From positions 124,001-188,000 of the forward strand of contig RDEW01000040.1 of the NCBI GenBank assembly GCA_011109175.1: a stretch of DNA of 64,000 nt, written 5' to 3'. Position 1 is the stretch's first letter; each line of letters begins with the position of its first letter. The DNA is from Dicyema japonicum (Eukaryota > Dicyemida > Rhombozoa > Dicyemidae). Shown here one piece after another: positions 11,455-22,850 of this stretch. The notes under the pieces are model-generated. The model ran no database searches. It was not told where the DNA came from and saw only the letters and a program-made list of their open reading frames with translations. The position numbers were made by a program, and so were the translations under genes.

Positions 11455-12250
11455 GACATAATGAGGTTACGTGAACTCAATAAAGAAATCGACAAACATA
11501 CTCTCGTCTAAGCAAAAAACACCTAAGTTAAACGATGGAAAAAATATCCAAATATCTGATTAAAAAATCTTACATGAAAAAGGCTTGGAAATTAATTAGG
11601 TTTCTCAAGAGATCTACTATGAAAACTTAAAACAACATCTATATTCATTCAGTCATTAATCAGACACTAAGCCTTTGTATTCACAGGAGTTCTCTAAGGA
11701 TCACTGAATTTATAATACAAAAATCCTCTGGCTGCATCCTATTTACCCTTAGTGTGGCCCACTGGACAATCTCAATAGCCCAGGACTCTCCAGATTTAAA
11801 CGGCTACACAAAACAGCAAGTAAGGGGATAATCTAAAAGCAGAAGTTTTACAAATTTCGATCAATATGAACACTAGTCCAGGAGATGGAATAGGTGTCTT
11901 TATTTTAGCATGGATTCAGTGCTCTTCACTTGACGTCTAACCACCCCATCCAAATTCAACTTTTTTAAACCACATATGAGATCTGTCCTTGTGTTATTTG
12001 ATATTAAAAAATCATTCGCCTTTGCTCTTTATAAACTTAACACAGAAAATATTTTTCAAGTCGTCCAAGGGACATTAACACCATAACCGCGTGGCTTGGA
12101 AGTACACAAAATCCTTTACGACTTTTAAAAAACAATAAGGCATCGATCAAGTTGCTAAAAGGCACCAAGAATCCTCTTATTCTCAAACCTATTTTATTTG
12201 AGGCCACTGGAGTCACTACACAGTTCTTTCATTACACATTTTTCCTTGCC
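11455..12250 (+). mobile_element. LINE reverse transcriptase fragment
   Basis: The forward strand starts with RLRELNKEIDKH, like the RELNREIDDN stretch of the copy at 30600. Near 11980-12060 it reads VLFDIKKSFAFALYKLNTEN, the motif A region of the polymerase. Stops and frame changes are frequent. Confidence 0.5.
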
Positions 12251-13139
12251 AACGTCTAGCACATAGATATTCCGTGAGCGGTTTCACGTCATCCTTTTCT
12301 TGCCCAAAAGACTTTTTGCTAACGCACTATGTTTTTTTATGGTAAGATTGCGAGCGAAAACAGTTCAGAGTCATTCATTGTTTGTAGGAGAGTTGAGATT
12401 TCCTGTGTTGAAGGTATTGAATAGCTTCACAAACATCACTCTAGAGAAATGAGATTACTCTAATAAAGGCTGACAGGAAATTTAGTTTTTAAAAGATAAT
12501 AAAAATATACTAAATTATATATTAAATAACAAAAAATTAATTTAAATAATTAATTAAACAATTTAAATTTAAATAAAATTGATATTTTTCACGCCTTTCT
12601 ATGTATCGTAATTTACACTTTTATTTTGATGCCCCAGTTACTCGTCCCCAACATAAATTGATACCCACAAATAGTACCTCATATATTATTGACGCGAATG
12701 ATCTCCACAAGGCTATCAATGGTACCTAATAACTATCTTATTAAAACAGATTAATAATTTCATCAAGTTAGCGGAACTTTGTTGCAAAAGGACGGAGAAA
12801 CAAAGATTGGAAATAGCCAAGTATTACAGGCGAAACATTTCTGAGGTACAATATCTTCCACAATCGTTAGGACATGGTTAATGACGTTCGTGAAGTGATG
12901 CCCAATAAATTTGTTTATTTTGTTCAACGAAGCTTCTCTTCGAGCATACAAAAACGACGCAGAACTCTTAAGGACCCTGGTGTTAGTTGATTCAGCGATG
13001 AGAAATGACGATGTTGCTCTAACCTTTGGTTGAGTTTGTAATGATGAGATCCAATCGTCATATAAAATCCGTTATTAAATGCTACCAAAAAAGTTCTACG
13101 TTTCATAACATTAGTGTATGGTTCCAACCCCCTCAATGA
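12251..13139. other. Unassigned stretch with a dispersed 90-bp repeat
   Basis: Bases 12325-12415 share GATTGCGAGCGAAAACAGTT and GTTGAGATTTCCT with 18335-18425, so the block is a dispersed repeat. The rest is AT-rich. Reverse-strand open frames between 12763 and 13136 look like degraded LINE sequence, but no motif is decisive. Confidence 0.35.
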
Positions 13140-13782
13140 AATATCGTCAAGGCAGACCTTGATTGCGAGGAGATTTATTGTGAGGCTTTTCCAAGTCCAT
13201 TATCAATATTATTGAAGGGAAGAAAGGAAGTCACAGAGGCTGAGTTCGACATTGCTGTTAAACGTGGAGTGAAATATGTTATTGACATTCAAATGGCAGA
13301 GGATGATGCTGTCACTTTATTTCATGGTGGACTTTATCCGTTTGATAACTCATATTTGTGCAAAATTATCGCAGAAAAGAACATTTTCCAGTTAAATGCC
13401 TGTTCGCACGGTTTTGTGAGTAGTCTATGTTATTGATGAGTTATATGGTCATTCAGTTTCCAACGCTTTCTACGGGTTTGCTGAGAGGGCTGGGGAGACT
13501 GGGATGTCAAAAACTTGTAGGATTTATTGGTTGGATGTATTATGTATTTTTAGTTTCCCTGATTCGTGATGTTCCCACTTTTATATCAAAAAAGTTGAAG
13601 GATTTGTTAGCTTCATATTCATCAATTGCTAGCAATCGTTCTGATGAACTTTCACAGATTTTCAAAAGTCAGGTCCTCTGCTCTCTCATGGATATTTTAA
13701 GGAGTCGGTCTGAGGTAGTTTTGAAATATATCATCTCTAGATCGATCTTGTTGACGTTTCTGAGTCTTTACTCTGAGTTATA
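13140..13782 (+). CDS. Unrecognised spliced protein-coding gene
   Basis: The first open part (13140-13415) reads VKADLDCEEIYCEAF, AEFDIAVKRGVKYVIDIQ, VTLFHGGLYPFDNSYLCK and ends CSHGF. A 25-nt GT...AG intron (13416-13440) joins it in frame to LYGHSVSNAFYGFAERAGET. A second frame, open to 13782, gives SKKLKDLLASYSSIASNRSD and LCSLMDILRSR; its join to the preceding exon is not resolved (donor near 13516-13533, acceptor near 13552). The amino-acid make-up is that of a soluble alpha-helical protein. I do not recognise the family. The intron size matches the other genes, which supports a real gene. The true start lies upstream or at an unseen exon. Confidence 0.5.
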
Positions 13783-14358
13783 GTTTGAGTCTTAGTAGCG
13801 CATGCAAAAATATCATAAGTGACAACGAAGAGCTCAAATGTGCTATTTTAAATTTTTTATCTTGATTTTTAAAATAATTATTTATGTCTCAATAATATAA
13901 TTGTTTTCTTTATTGAAACGTGACGGTCACAATTCCAGAGAGTTCTTTAGGCCTTTAGAATGCATTTCGGAGAAGAACCGTCAGCTTTCCCAATCAAAAG
14001 GGATTTCACTTCTCGGACGACTCCCTAGTTGGCCTTACTAATCTAATCTGGTGACTACCCTATTGATCTCTCCGGATCACTCAAATCGCTACCATATCAA
14101 TGGAAGAAAGGAAAAGTAACGTGACATTGATCTATGCCTTTTAATAGAGATCGTTATCTCCAACATTACATTCTCTTGCTACAGCACCGTTAGATCTAGA
14201 AGGAATCATTACTCTTATCAAGAAGGTCTGTTACATGACTACCCCCTAGTTGCTGAAATCTCTCATCATCCGTGGAATATTTGGATGAACATTGGAGATG
14301 TACAATTGTTAACAAGTACATACCCCCTCTCTCTAAAGGATTTTGTACTTTCTCTGGA
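13783..14358. other. Unassigned stretch
   Basis: No gene was recognised. The stretch runs up to the target-site duplication of the R2-like element. Confidence 0.3.
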
Positions 14359-15756
14359 GGACTTGCAAAATTCTCAATTTTGTACTTAGTTTACACATCT
14401 TTTTTTTTTAATATTTTTAAGGTTAATTTAAACAATAGAAGTCAGGTAGTTGCCGCTCTCACCGCGTGGCTGTTCCCTCTCAAAATTGCGAGCGAAATTC
14501 GCTCAAATAGCCAGCGGCGTTCGCGGAGATCTCCAGTGCATGAGGTGATCCGGTTTCCAAGACGTCCGAAAAAACTCGAGTGTTAGAGGGGGAAGTAGGA
14601 TCCGGAAGTCTCCATAGCAAGGGGAACAAATTTGACATCATCGGGAAGGTCGGCGTAATTTAACGAGTTTGGCCTTCTCCGCCTTTACGGATGCTGAACA
14701 GGCCCTTGTAGCACTCTCGTGAAGATTTTTCTGGCGAACGTGTCTGTACATGTCACATCCCAAACCAGTGGTTTCCCGGCCTCAAATGGAAATATGGTCA
14801 TCCCGTCCGGTCGTTTCCCGTCACTTCTGCATAACCCGACCGGTTCAAGAATGGCCGAGTATCGCAGCAGCATCCATAGCTCGCCTGACAATTTCATTCA
14901 GAGCCTTGTGCCTTGGGGATCTGCCAGCGCTCCTCCTGCAGGCGAGAGGGTGCAGGCCATAGCAGTCTATCAGGATGCCACATCGGCCACGGGTGAGGTA
15001 CACATACTTTCAGTCCCAGCCGCAGAGAGATACCAGTTCTAACGCATTCATCATCCAGAAAAGTGCCCAAAGCTCCATTGGGGATGGCGTTTAGCCAAGC
15101 TCCGCTCTCAGGGGAAGCCCCCGAAAGCAAACAAGCGCGTCGGTGCTGATTGGCAGATTCTAGTAGGAGTCCAAATGATTTCCAGCATAATAAGTTGTCC
15201 AGGTTTCGCTGGCGATCTTGGGAAGGGGGCAGGGGGAGGTTGGTGGCATTCCAGGCTTCTCGTGCGTGGATTATCTCTTGGTCAGTTGAGAATTCGGGTG
15301 GGGAGTGTAGAATCCTCCTGACCAAAGGTTCGCAGGCCGTGAGTGATGATAAATGAGCGGGAAGTGAGACGTCCAAAGTTCGACGGATTCCAAGACCCCC
15401 GAATCTAAACTGGGAGTGTAGCCTGCATCCATGTATCATCGTCGAATCGGACATTAAATATTTGCTCCGTCGAGCTGAGGAGAGACAAATCAAAATTCTC
15501 GAGCAGCTCCTGTTGAGAATAATATGTCACATGGGCCAAGCGTTACCTATGGGCAGCCTGTTACATTAACCTTGAACCAAGATTAACTTCAATTAATTTT
15601 ATAAATGATTTATTAACCACAAAAAATTAAATTTAAGTAACTTTTTTTAGTCTACTCATTAATACAGTCGATATTTCCTCCTTTCGAATTTTTTATCTAT
15701 CAAATTAAACTATTTAAAACTACCTCCACGCGATTATTCGATAAAATATTAATTAT

Positions 15757-15799
15757 GTCACATGGGCCAAGCGTTACCTATGGGCAGCCTGTTACATTG
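15757..15799 (+). repeat. Internal second copy of the left terminal repeat of element 1
   Basis: The 43 bases repeat the left terminus at 15525-15567 almost exactly, 232 bp further in. Element 2 has no such second copy at the equivalent place. Confidence 0.85.
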
Positions 15800-17075
15800 A
15801 GTTTATCTAGATATAAATTTTTTAAATCAAACTACGTGATTTTTCAATAGATTCTGGAGTCGAACAATTAACCAAATCGTCAATTTGTTCTGGAATCGCA
15901 CACTCATCACTTAAATTATCTAAGTCATAATGATATAAGTATACCATTAATTATTGAATTTATTCCCTTAATTCCTCGATATCTTTCGAAAGGACTTTCG
16001 TTAGAAAATGAATGGACGATATGTTGTAACTGTAGACAGCACTTTCTAATTTATCAAGCCACTTTTTTCACTGTTTATCCAGTATTTTTGACAACTTCCT
16101 CGTGATCGTCTGATTAAATCTTTCGACAATTCCTTGTGCTCGTGGATTGTTAGGCCTTCCGTGAATTTGCTTAATGTTAAAATCTTCGCAAAGTTTTGTT
16201 ATTTCTTGATTTTTAAATTCAGAACCATTGTCCGACTGAAGAAATTTACATGGCCCATTCAGGCGGAACAAAGATCTTAAGTTTTCACATACTTCTTTAC
16301 CAGACTTATTATAGAGTGGTCGTACAAAAAGCGAATCTATAAATTAAAAAAAAAACCAACCTACTATATATGTCAATGACCGTTAAAATCCATTTTGAAA
16401 TTTTCATTTAATGTTGAAATTTTTTCAGGTCTATAAAATCTATCTGATAACGTTCATTTGGACAAAAAGCGAACACATAATGATTTATATCTCCAATCTA
16501 CAATTAAAAAAAATCTTGAACTTTTAAAGGGCGAGAAAATTTGCAAACTTCATGATTTCGAATGACTTTTCTGATAATCTCATTCTTTACAGTGAAGTAT
16601 CTTTGTCTACATTCATACTCAATTTTATTCACTCTTCTGTGTGAAAACTCGTGTAATGATTTCTCCACGAGCTCCATTTCGGTTTCATCATCCAGGGATA
16701 TGACTAACTTGGAATCAGTTGATTTAAGATACAGTCTAAAATTATTGCACGTTTACAATACCTTTCATGGATAATAGAAAAATTCCATATCTTCTTTACA
16801 AGCCTATATTTTTGGTGCCCCGGAAGATTTTTGGGAAATTTATTATCCAAAGCATCTTTTAAAATTTGATATTCAACGCAATCTTTCACAAAACCCTTGT
16901 AAGAAGCCATTGCAACAAAATAATCTTCCATGCTATAAATCACGCTAGAAATCTAGTTTACCGCTATAAAAAAATAAAATCTTTATAATCATAACATTTA
17001 TAAATAAAAAAACTAATTTAAACAGGATTAAATCAAGATATAAATCGGATATATAAAATTAAATGTCGGATAATC

Positions 17076-17178
17076 CAATGAGGGACTCATCCTCATCTTT
17101 GTCGGTCTGGGATCACTTAGTTAGATGAGAACTTTTATTTCTTTCTTTTGACCCAGTGATCCGACATTAATAATAATA
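17076..17178. mobile_element. 103-bp retroposon insertion inside Ginger-like element 1
   Basis: The 13-bp sequence ATGTCGGATAATC occurs at 17063-17075 and again at 17179-17191, flanking 103 bp that end in a TAA repeat. The matching part of Ginger-like element 2 (26838-26860) lacks the insert. Its core (GAACTTTTATTTCTTTC then TTGACCCAGTGAT) has a relative at about 24016-24070. Confidence 0.75.
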
Positions 17179-17641
17179 ATGTCGGATAATCAAAAGACCT
17201 TTTCAAGGTCGAAAAAAATGTAACAGGCTGCCCATGCGTTACGCGCCGCCCATGTGACATAATATGGAGCTGTCCTTAGTAGATAGGAGATTCTCTCTGG
17301 ATGTTGAGACTTCTTTTCAATAGGAATAGTGCTGTGTGCAAGTCCAGCAGCTGTAATCTTTCCAGCGAATCGCAATAGGAGTCGTTTTTTGTCAAGGAGG
17401 ACATGCTTCATCGCATTACTAGTGATCGGGGATCCAAGAAAAATCAATTCATTTTCAGGGGTCGAAATCCCACCGGGAAACAAGGAGTAAAATTTTTGAA
17501 CAATGAAGAGAAGTCATCGTCAGCAAGACCACAGTTTTGTTATTTCACATTTCGTTATATTCAACTGAAGACCCACCTCGGACAGCGCGGGGTGAGTACT
17601 TCTAATTCCTGGAAGACCGTTTCCGGGGGACTTGCAAAATT

Positions 17642-18690
17642 ATAAAAAAACATGCTCTGTGTTGAGATATAAATCAAAAGCATCCAGTCTACTTTAAAAA
17701 TGAAATGTTTGGCACTAGAAAAATCCTTATATCGGAAAAAACCTCGTAATCCTCAACAATCCACCAGAACACCGTATGTATCTAACAATAATTAAAAGAC
17801 AAAAGCTAAAATAATTTATGATCTTCCCGCATCTGCGCATGCGGATCACCCCTAGCCGGAGACAGATTTCTTTCTATTTGCGTTGAGTCGTTATCCAAAA
17901 GTATTTCGACCGATGCACAGGGGAGCCCTGAGACGATGTTAGGCATACCCGATTATGTTGATCTAATTTCAATTTGATTGACTCAACTATATTGGTACAA
18001 AAAAATCGTCCCTAGCCGTGCTGTTTCTCCAAGTTTTTTGAGTCCTAAGGTTCAAGAGTTCAGGCTCTGACCAGCAATCAGTATGGGCAAGCAAGACCGC
18101 TAGCAGCGTTGGTCAAAAAAGGAAAGCCGGGAAGGCAGTTCGAGTGCCAATCTCTCAATCTCTCCGTGCCAATCCACGTGGCTTTCTTGCATTGGGTCTA
18201 ACCAATTTTGTTAAAGATATGTTCAATAATTTCTCTGTCGCATCAATGGTCTTCAATAGGTCCATAAAAGACGAAGCTGTCCGTAGTTAGAAAAGGAACC
18301 GCGGACGATTATAGTGGACGTTTCAACAGAAAAAACGCACTATGTGTGTCAAGTATGGTGAGATTGCGAGCGAAAACAGTTCAAAGTTATCGTTGTTTTT
18401 TAGGAAAGTTGAGATTTCCTATGGGATAGAGGGATCCATGAAAAATGACATCTTCCCCATAGGTTTATGGACATCCCAGGGAGAAATGGATAAATTGTTG
18501 ATTGTTGTCTTTCAAACATATCACCTTTATGATCTCGAATTTGGAGGGATTTGACTCTAGTCGAATACCGGGAGGGTAGAGAGTGGTCTTGACCTCTTCG
18601 TCATAGTTTTCTAATATCCTCCAATAGTGTCATCATCTAGATACCAGATGTAAGCGGTTTTTTGATAGCGGAACCGGAGGACTTTGATTT
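17642..18690. other. Unassigned stretch with the second 90-bp repeat copy
   Basis: 18335-18425 matches 12325-12415. An open frame at 18342-18554 starts in this repeat and has no recognisable relative. The block could be the 5' region of the LINE that follows, but no link is proven. Confidence 0.3.
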
Positions 18691-20880
18691 TCCAAGGCAA
18701 TGATGGGAGATCTAAATGCCAAGAACATTAAATATGGATGTTTCGGAACCAGGCTAAGAAAATTGAGTGATAAGACTGGCTTCGAGATTTTGACGTCGGA
18801 GAAGCCGAATCACTACTCGCACCACGGTGGAGACATGCTTGGGGTGTTCCTGGTGTCACCACTGCTCTACATTTATGTGGAGAGACCGATGATCATGTGG
18901 GACATCGAGAACGACCACATCCCCCAAGAGATGTTACTGAACCTGACTCCGGACACCACGGAGTCAGTGTTTACAGGACCTATAAAGACTAAATTGTGAA
19001 CACTATAGAAGATGCATATCTAGAAACCTTAAAAACTGGAAGGAGGGACCTTATTCCCGAAGTGATATTGACAACATAGACAAAGACTTTTCTATTGTGA
19101 TGAAGAGATACTTATTACTTTACGCAAAAATGATACCTTCAAGAACCAATTATGGAAGAGCATCAATCCCTCCCCTTCTACATTATCTATGATTAATGAA
19201 AGAATCCGCCTGAGGAACAAACTCAGAAGATGTGTCGACTGGATGGACCGGAATTGTATTGAACGGTCAACTGAAGATAATCAAAAAAAGCCATTGAGAG
19301 AGAACAAAGACTGTCTCAAGAACAATGTTTGAGGGTCGAGGCAAGCAAACTAAACACCGAATACCCCTCGTTCAGGAAGTTTTACAAAAGAATAACTGGC
19401 CAGAAAAGGAATGACACAAAAAATCTCTTTGACCAAGCCAGAAGGTGAATCATGTTCTATTGAAAGAAGCCCCAGATATCTTTAAGAAGCAACTAGACCG
19501 CATTCGAAGGGTCAACCCGATGGAGCAGATCTTGAGGGAGAAGTTAGATGCTTCACAAGAAATTCTAACCTACTCTTGGACGATCTCAAAGATACTGAAA
19601 TGAAGATAACGACAGAGGACGTCATGATTGCCATTAAAACATGCAAAGCTAACTCCCCTGGACATGACCAAAATAGCATGATGTTGTTCAAGGAAGACCT
19701 AGAGGATTTGTTGCTCATACTGAAGAATTTATTCAACTCGAGCATAGATTATGGCAATGTCCCCACACGCTGGAAAACCTCCATAGTCAGAATGATCTTA
19801 AAACCGAGAAAGTCGCGGAGGGACCTCTCAGCTGAAAGCAGATCAGCCTCGTTTGCTCTATTTCCAAGAATATTGAGCGAATTATTTTCAAGAGGCTAAA
19901 CGACCACATAGAAGAGAGTGGTTTCCTCCTCGCAGAACAATGTGGCTTCAGACCTGGTAAATCCTGCACGGATTGCATCTACCTGATGCATTCGATGGTA
20001 TTGAGAGGTCTGGAATTGAAGAGAATAGTCAACCTGGTATGCTTGGATCTGTCCAATGCTTTTGATAGCGTGTGGCATGAAGCCTTCTTATAATGCCTAG
20101 CAGCTGCTGATATCCAAAAGTAACTTTTCATTTGGATTAAGGACTTCCAAACAAGACAGACTTACCGAGTACGTGTTGGAGCAAATATGTCAGAAGATAT
20201 CATACTGAAGATGGGAGTTCCACAGGGTTCTGTCTTGAGCCCACTTCTGTTCAACGTGTTCTTGTCAGACTTCCCAATTCCACTGGATACGAACACCAAA
20301 CTATGATATACGCAGATGATATTCGGGAAATCAAATCTATCGGAAAGAAGAATCAAGTCATTCACTGACCAAGTCCAGGACTAGTGCACCAAGAGAGGGA
20401 TGAAACTATCCACTGAGAAGTCCGGCCACTTGAGAGTCAGTCGCCTACGGAGGCATCGTACGCAGCCCTACTCACTTAGTATTCCAAAAGTAAATTCACT
20501 CCGCTACCTCGGGATAGCTATCGATGGGGAAGGTTCCTTTATGGAGGACATTAGACGAAGAGTGAAGAAGCCGCTACAAAGCGCTTTTCTGTACAAGCAA
20601 GTTGTTCGTAAGCTTAAAGACCTTCTTGTTTATCTTTATGAGAATCACAGAGTTACTATATGGATGCGAAGCATGGTTTTTCTCTCGCCAAAAAAATAGA
20701 ATTATGTTACTTATGGAAAAAACGAGAAGGTCAGCAATAAAGTTGGCTTTGGGGAAAAAGCTATTTGATGTCCTCAGTACGGAAGAAGACAAGATTCTTG
20801 CACCGGTCAAATAAATTGTAGAGAAGAGGATCGATGGGATCCGACGCTAGAACGAGATTAAAATGGAGATGGGGTTCATT
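18691..20880 (+). mobile_element. Jockey/CR1-like LINE relic, endonuclease plus reverse transcriptase
   Basis: The forward strand starts with the endonuclease motif MMGDLNAKNIKYG (18700). The polymerase follows: ITTEDVMIAIKTCKANSPGHD (about 19610-19670), VPTRWKTSIVRMILKP, EQCGFRPGKSCTDCIYLM (about 19940), VCLDLSNAFDSVWHEAF (about 20037-20090), MGVPQGSVLSPLLFNVFLSD (about 20212-20270), a degraded Y-A-D-D near 20310 and a thumb with SLRYLGIAIDGEGSF (about 20490). A C-terminal YGCEAWFFSRQKN follows. About five frame breaks or stops make it a dead copy, but most of ORF2 is present. Confidence 0.8.
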
Positions 20881-22062
20881 GGAAGAGTCCAGGCCGCATA
20901 GGCGGACTCGTAAACAAGCTCTTAAACTAACTCCTTAGTTCCTTTGAATAAAGTGTTTACGGTCACAGTTATGAAAACAAAAAAAGATTTTTATTAATTA
21001 TCCAAGTCTACAAAAATTTGCGGTTTAAAAAAGAAATAAAAGAGATTTTAGACTAAGTCAACTATGGAAGCTGACATAAAGGGATTGACAAATTCTCTCC
21101 CAATTGAGTGAAGGATAGCAAACGATTTTTTTCATGCCATTTCAGCACTAGACGTCGCTGAATAACATGAAGCTAATCTGATAAAACAAGAGTAACAACT
21201 ACAAGAGACAGTTGGCATTTCCGCAGTGGATGAAACTTTCCGGGATGTGTGAAAACCTTCTCTGCTCACGGGAAAGTCCCTGAGTCGCATATCAATGGAA
21301 TTCCTGCTTTTAAATTAGCCGTGTAATCTCCAGACTATAGCAAATTAAGTTTTTAATTATAGTGGGAACATTATTACCTTATAATTACTCCCAATATCAA
21401 AATACCGATATTATATGAAACCATGTTTTCACTGTGTGGTATTCCATCAATAGCTGATTCATAAATTAAAGTTAAATTTCCAATCGATTTCCACGAAGAC
21501 GTCTGGAATGTTAGCATTATCAAGTTCGTTGAAACAATCGGCCAAATGGATAAAATGGATCAAGAATGACTTTGTTATTGTTGTGTCGAGCCTCTGCGTC
21601 GAGAGCCATTGTTCCAGCTTGTCAAGTATTTGTTAGCGGACTGAGTCGCTGATTGAATGCGCCTGTATTTACCCGCGTTACTTCACTTTTGGACTCTACT
21701 GACTATTGATCAACTCTTTACTGGAGTCTCCTGACTTACTCAAAACAACAAAATTCGTATCAAAGCGAAGTGGCTTACAAACCGGTGTTTTTTATAAGAT
21801 ATTCCGCAAAGGCTCAAAAGTCCCTTTCAGAATATCAGACTTTTGCCACATACAACACTTGAAGTTGTAGCTAGATGAAACCACATGAATTCTTTCATAC
21901 TCAGTATTCATTCGGAAAATAGACGCATAAAGAATTGTGACTACTTGAGTTCCGTGAAGGTCTCCACTTTTGAGTATGATGAAAGAACGCTTAGTAAATT
22001 ATCTCAACTTGCTTTCTTCTCTTTTATTGTTAACAAATTCGTGCAACTAGACAGAAACTTGT
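20881..22062. other. Unassigned stretch
   Basis: No recognisable coding sequence. An open frame at 21885-22097 (+) overlaps the coding region on the other strand and is likely its shadow. Confidence 0.3.
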
Positions 22063-22850
22063 TCAGGAAATGCTTCTCATTGATTCGATTGTTCTGACGG
22101 AGTTTAGGGAGTAACTCAGACTTTTTAGTCCGACAATATCAACGGGATATGTTGATTTCACCATCTCCGAGTCTTCCACATAATTAAATGTGGGAAATTG
22201 CATATATTTTGGTCGATTTTGACAAAAGTAGTAGTGTTGGCCGTCTGTAAAGTTATCTTTGTATTCGTGAATTCCACAAACAGCATGTTCACGCTTTAAA
22301 ACGCATGAAATATCATGCAAACTCATTTTCATAAAGCCTCTTCGAACTTTGGATGGGAACAACATGACAAAGTCAAATTAGCCTCCCTCAACCAACATTC
22401 CAGACTGAAATCTTAGCTTAATAGTAAAAAATGCAGCTTCTGTTGTCTTTTCCAACTTTATCAACCCTTAAGGAGGTCTCTGCTCGCTTGAAGGTAAATA
22501 TTCTTCAACAGGATCCCAATATCAGCCGAATGACACCATCTATCAAAACATCCGAGAAATATGGAATGATACAATACTGAGTAAAGGCAGCCCCGTACTG
22601 TCTGTCAATTTTGGAGATCAAACAAACGACTGAACTGCGTTTGGGTCAACAAAAATGAGATTATACGTTTGATCAGAGTTAGATACTGATTTTCCGTGAA
22701 CCCGAGATTTTAAGTGAAAATACATCTGTGGCCGACCAATGGTTAAATTCCCTATCATACTGAACAAAGACCTCTAAAGAGTGAGGAAAAGCCTCTGGAC
22801 GAGCTGATATCAATTGTGTGTACCGTGGAGGATGGAAGAGGATAACCAAT
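22063..22850 (-). CDS. Unrecognised coding region, probably spliced or frame-broken
   Basis: The reverse strand gives several protein-like blocks in succession: EVFVQYDREFNHWSATDVFS (near 22770), ISKIDRQYGAAFTQYCIIPY (near 22590), WDPVEEYLPSSEQRPP (near 22510), KLEKTTEAAFFTIKLRF (near 22440) and a final open stretch with FDFVMLFPSKVRRGFM, CGIHEYKDNFTDGQHYYFC and NYVEDSEMVKSTYPVDIVG. The frame changes between blocks; short introns or single-base errors would both explain that. I do not recognise the family. The composition, with charged and aromatic blocks and no transposase motifs, suggests a host gene rather than a mobile element. Confidence 0.4.

Larger units (their letters stand above)
15525..17259 (-). 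mobile_element. Ginger/KRBA2-like integrase DNA transposon, element 1
   Basis: A 1,735-bp element with imperfect 43-bp terminal inverted repeats. Both ends start TGTCACATGGGC and continue with ATGGGCAGCCTGTTACATT after a variable centre. Both flanks carry the 5-bp duplication TAATA (15520-15524 and 17260-17264). The reverse strand carries an integrase core at 16068-16271: FLQSDNGSEF, then CEDFNIKQIHGRPNN, then AQGIVERFNQT, i.e. the second Asp and the Glu of the D-D-E triad. An N-terminal segment lies at 16704-16943 (DYFVAMASYKGFVKDC, LPGHQKYRLVKK). TIRs plus a retrovirus-type integrase without gag or RT fit Ginger-type transposons. It is broken by stops. Confidence 0.85.
14373..17627 (-). mobile_element. 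R2-like non-LTR retrotransposon, 5'-truncated copy (interrupted)
   Basis: Read on the reverse strand. Polymerase thumb sequence (PPETVFQELEVL, ELIFLGSPITSNAM) runs from 17620 to 17265. It is interrupted by the Ginger-like element and resumes at 15519. Next come TWMQATLPV, GGLGIRRTLDVSLPAHL, NAIPNGALGTFLDDECVRTG, a degraded zinc-knuckle region, then [18 protein letters not shown] and PLVWDVTC near 14750-14830. The last part is the R-P-D...D signature of a restriction-like endonuclease, as in R2-type elements. A 14-bp direct repeat, GGACTTGCAAAATT, sits at 14359-14372 and 17628-17641 and is the likely target-site duplication of a 5'-truncated insertion. The 3' tail (14450-14560) resembles 32800-32920 of the second copy. 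Confidence 0.8.

Noticed and set aside
13427-13783. VPS54 (GARP complex) as identity
   Set aside because: A loose resemblance around FPTLSTGLLRGL vanished once the 25-nt intron was placed and the frame changed.
14719-15042. Open frames on the + strand of 70-107 residues
   Set aside because: They are shadows of the R2-like ORF on the other strand, which has clear endonuclease motifs.
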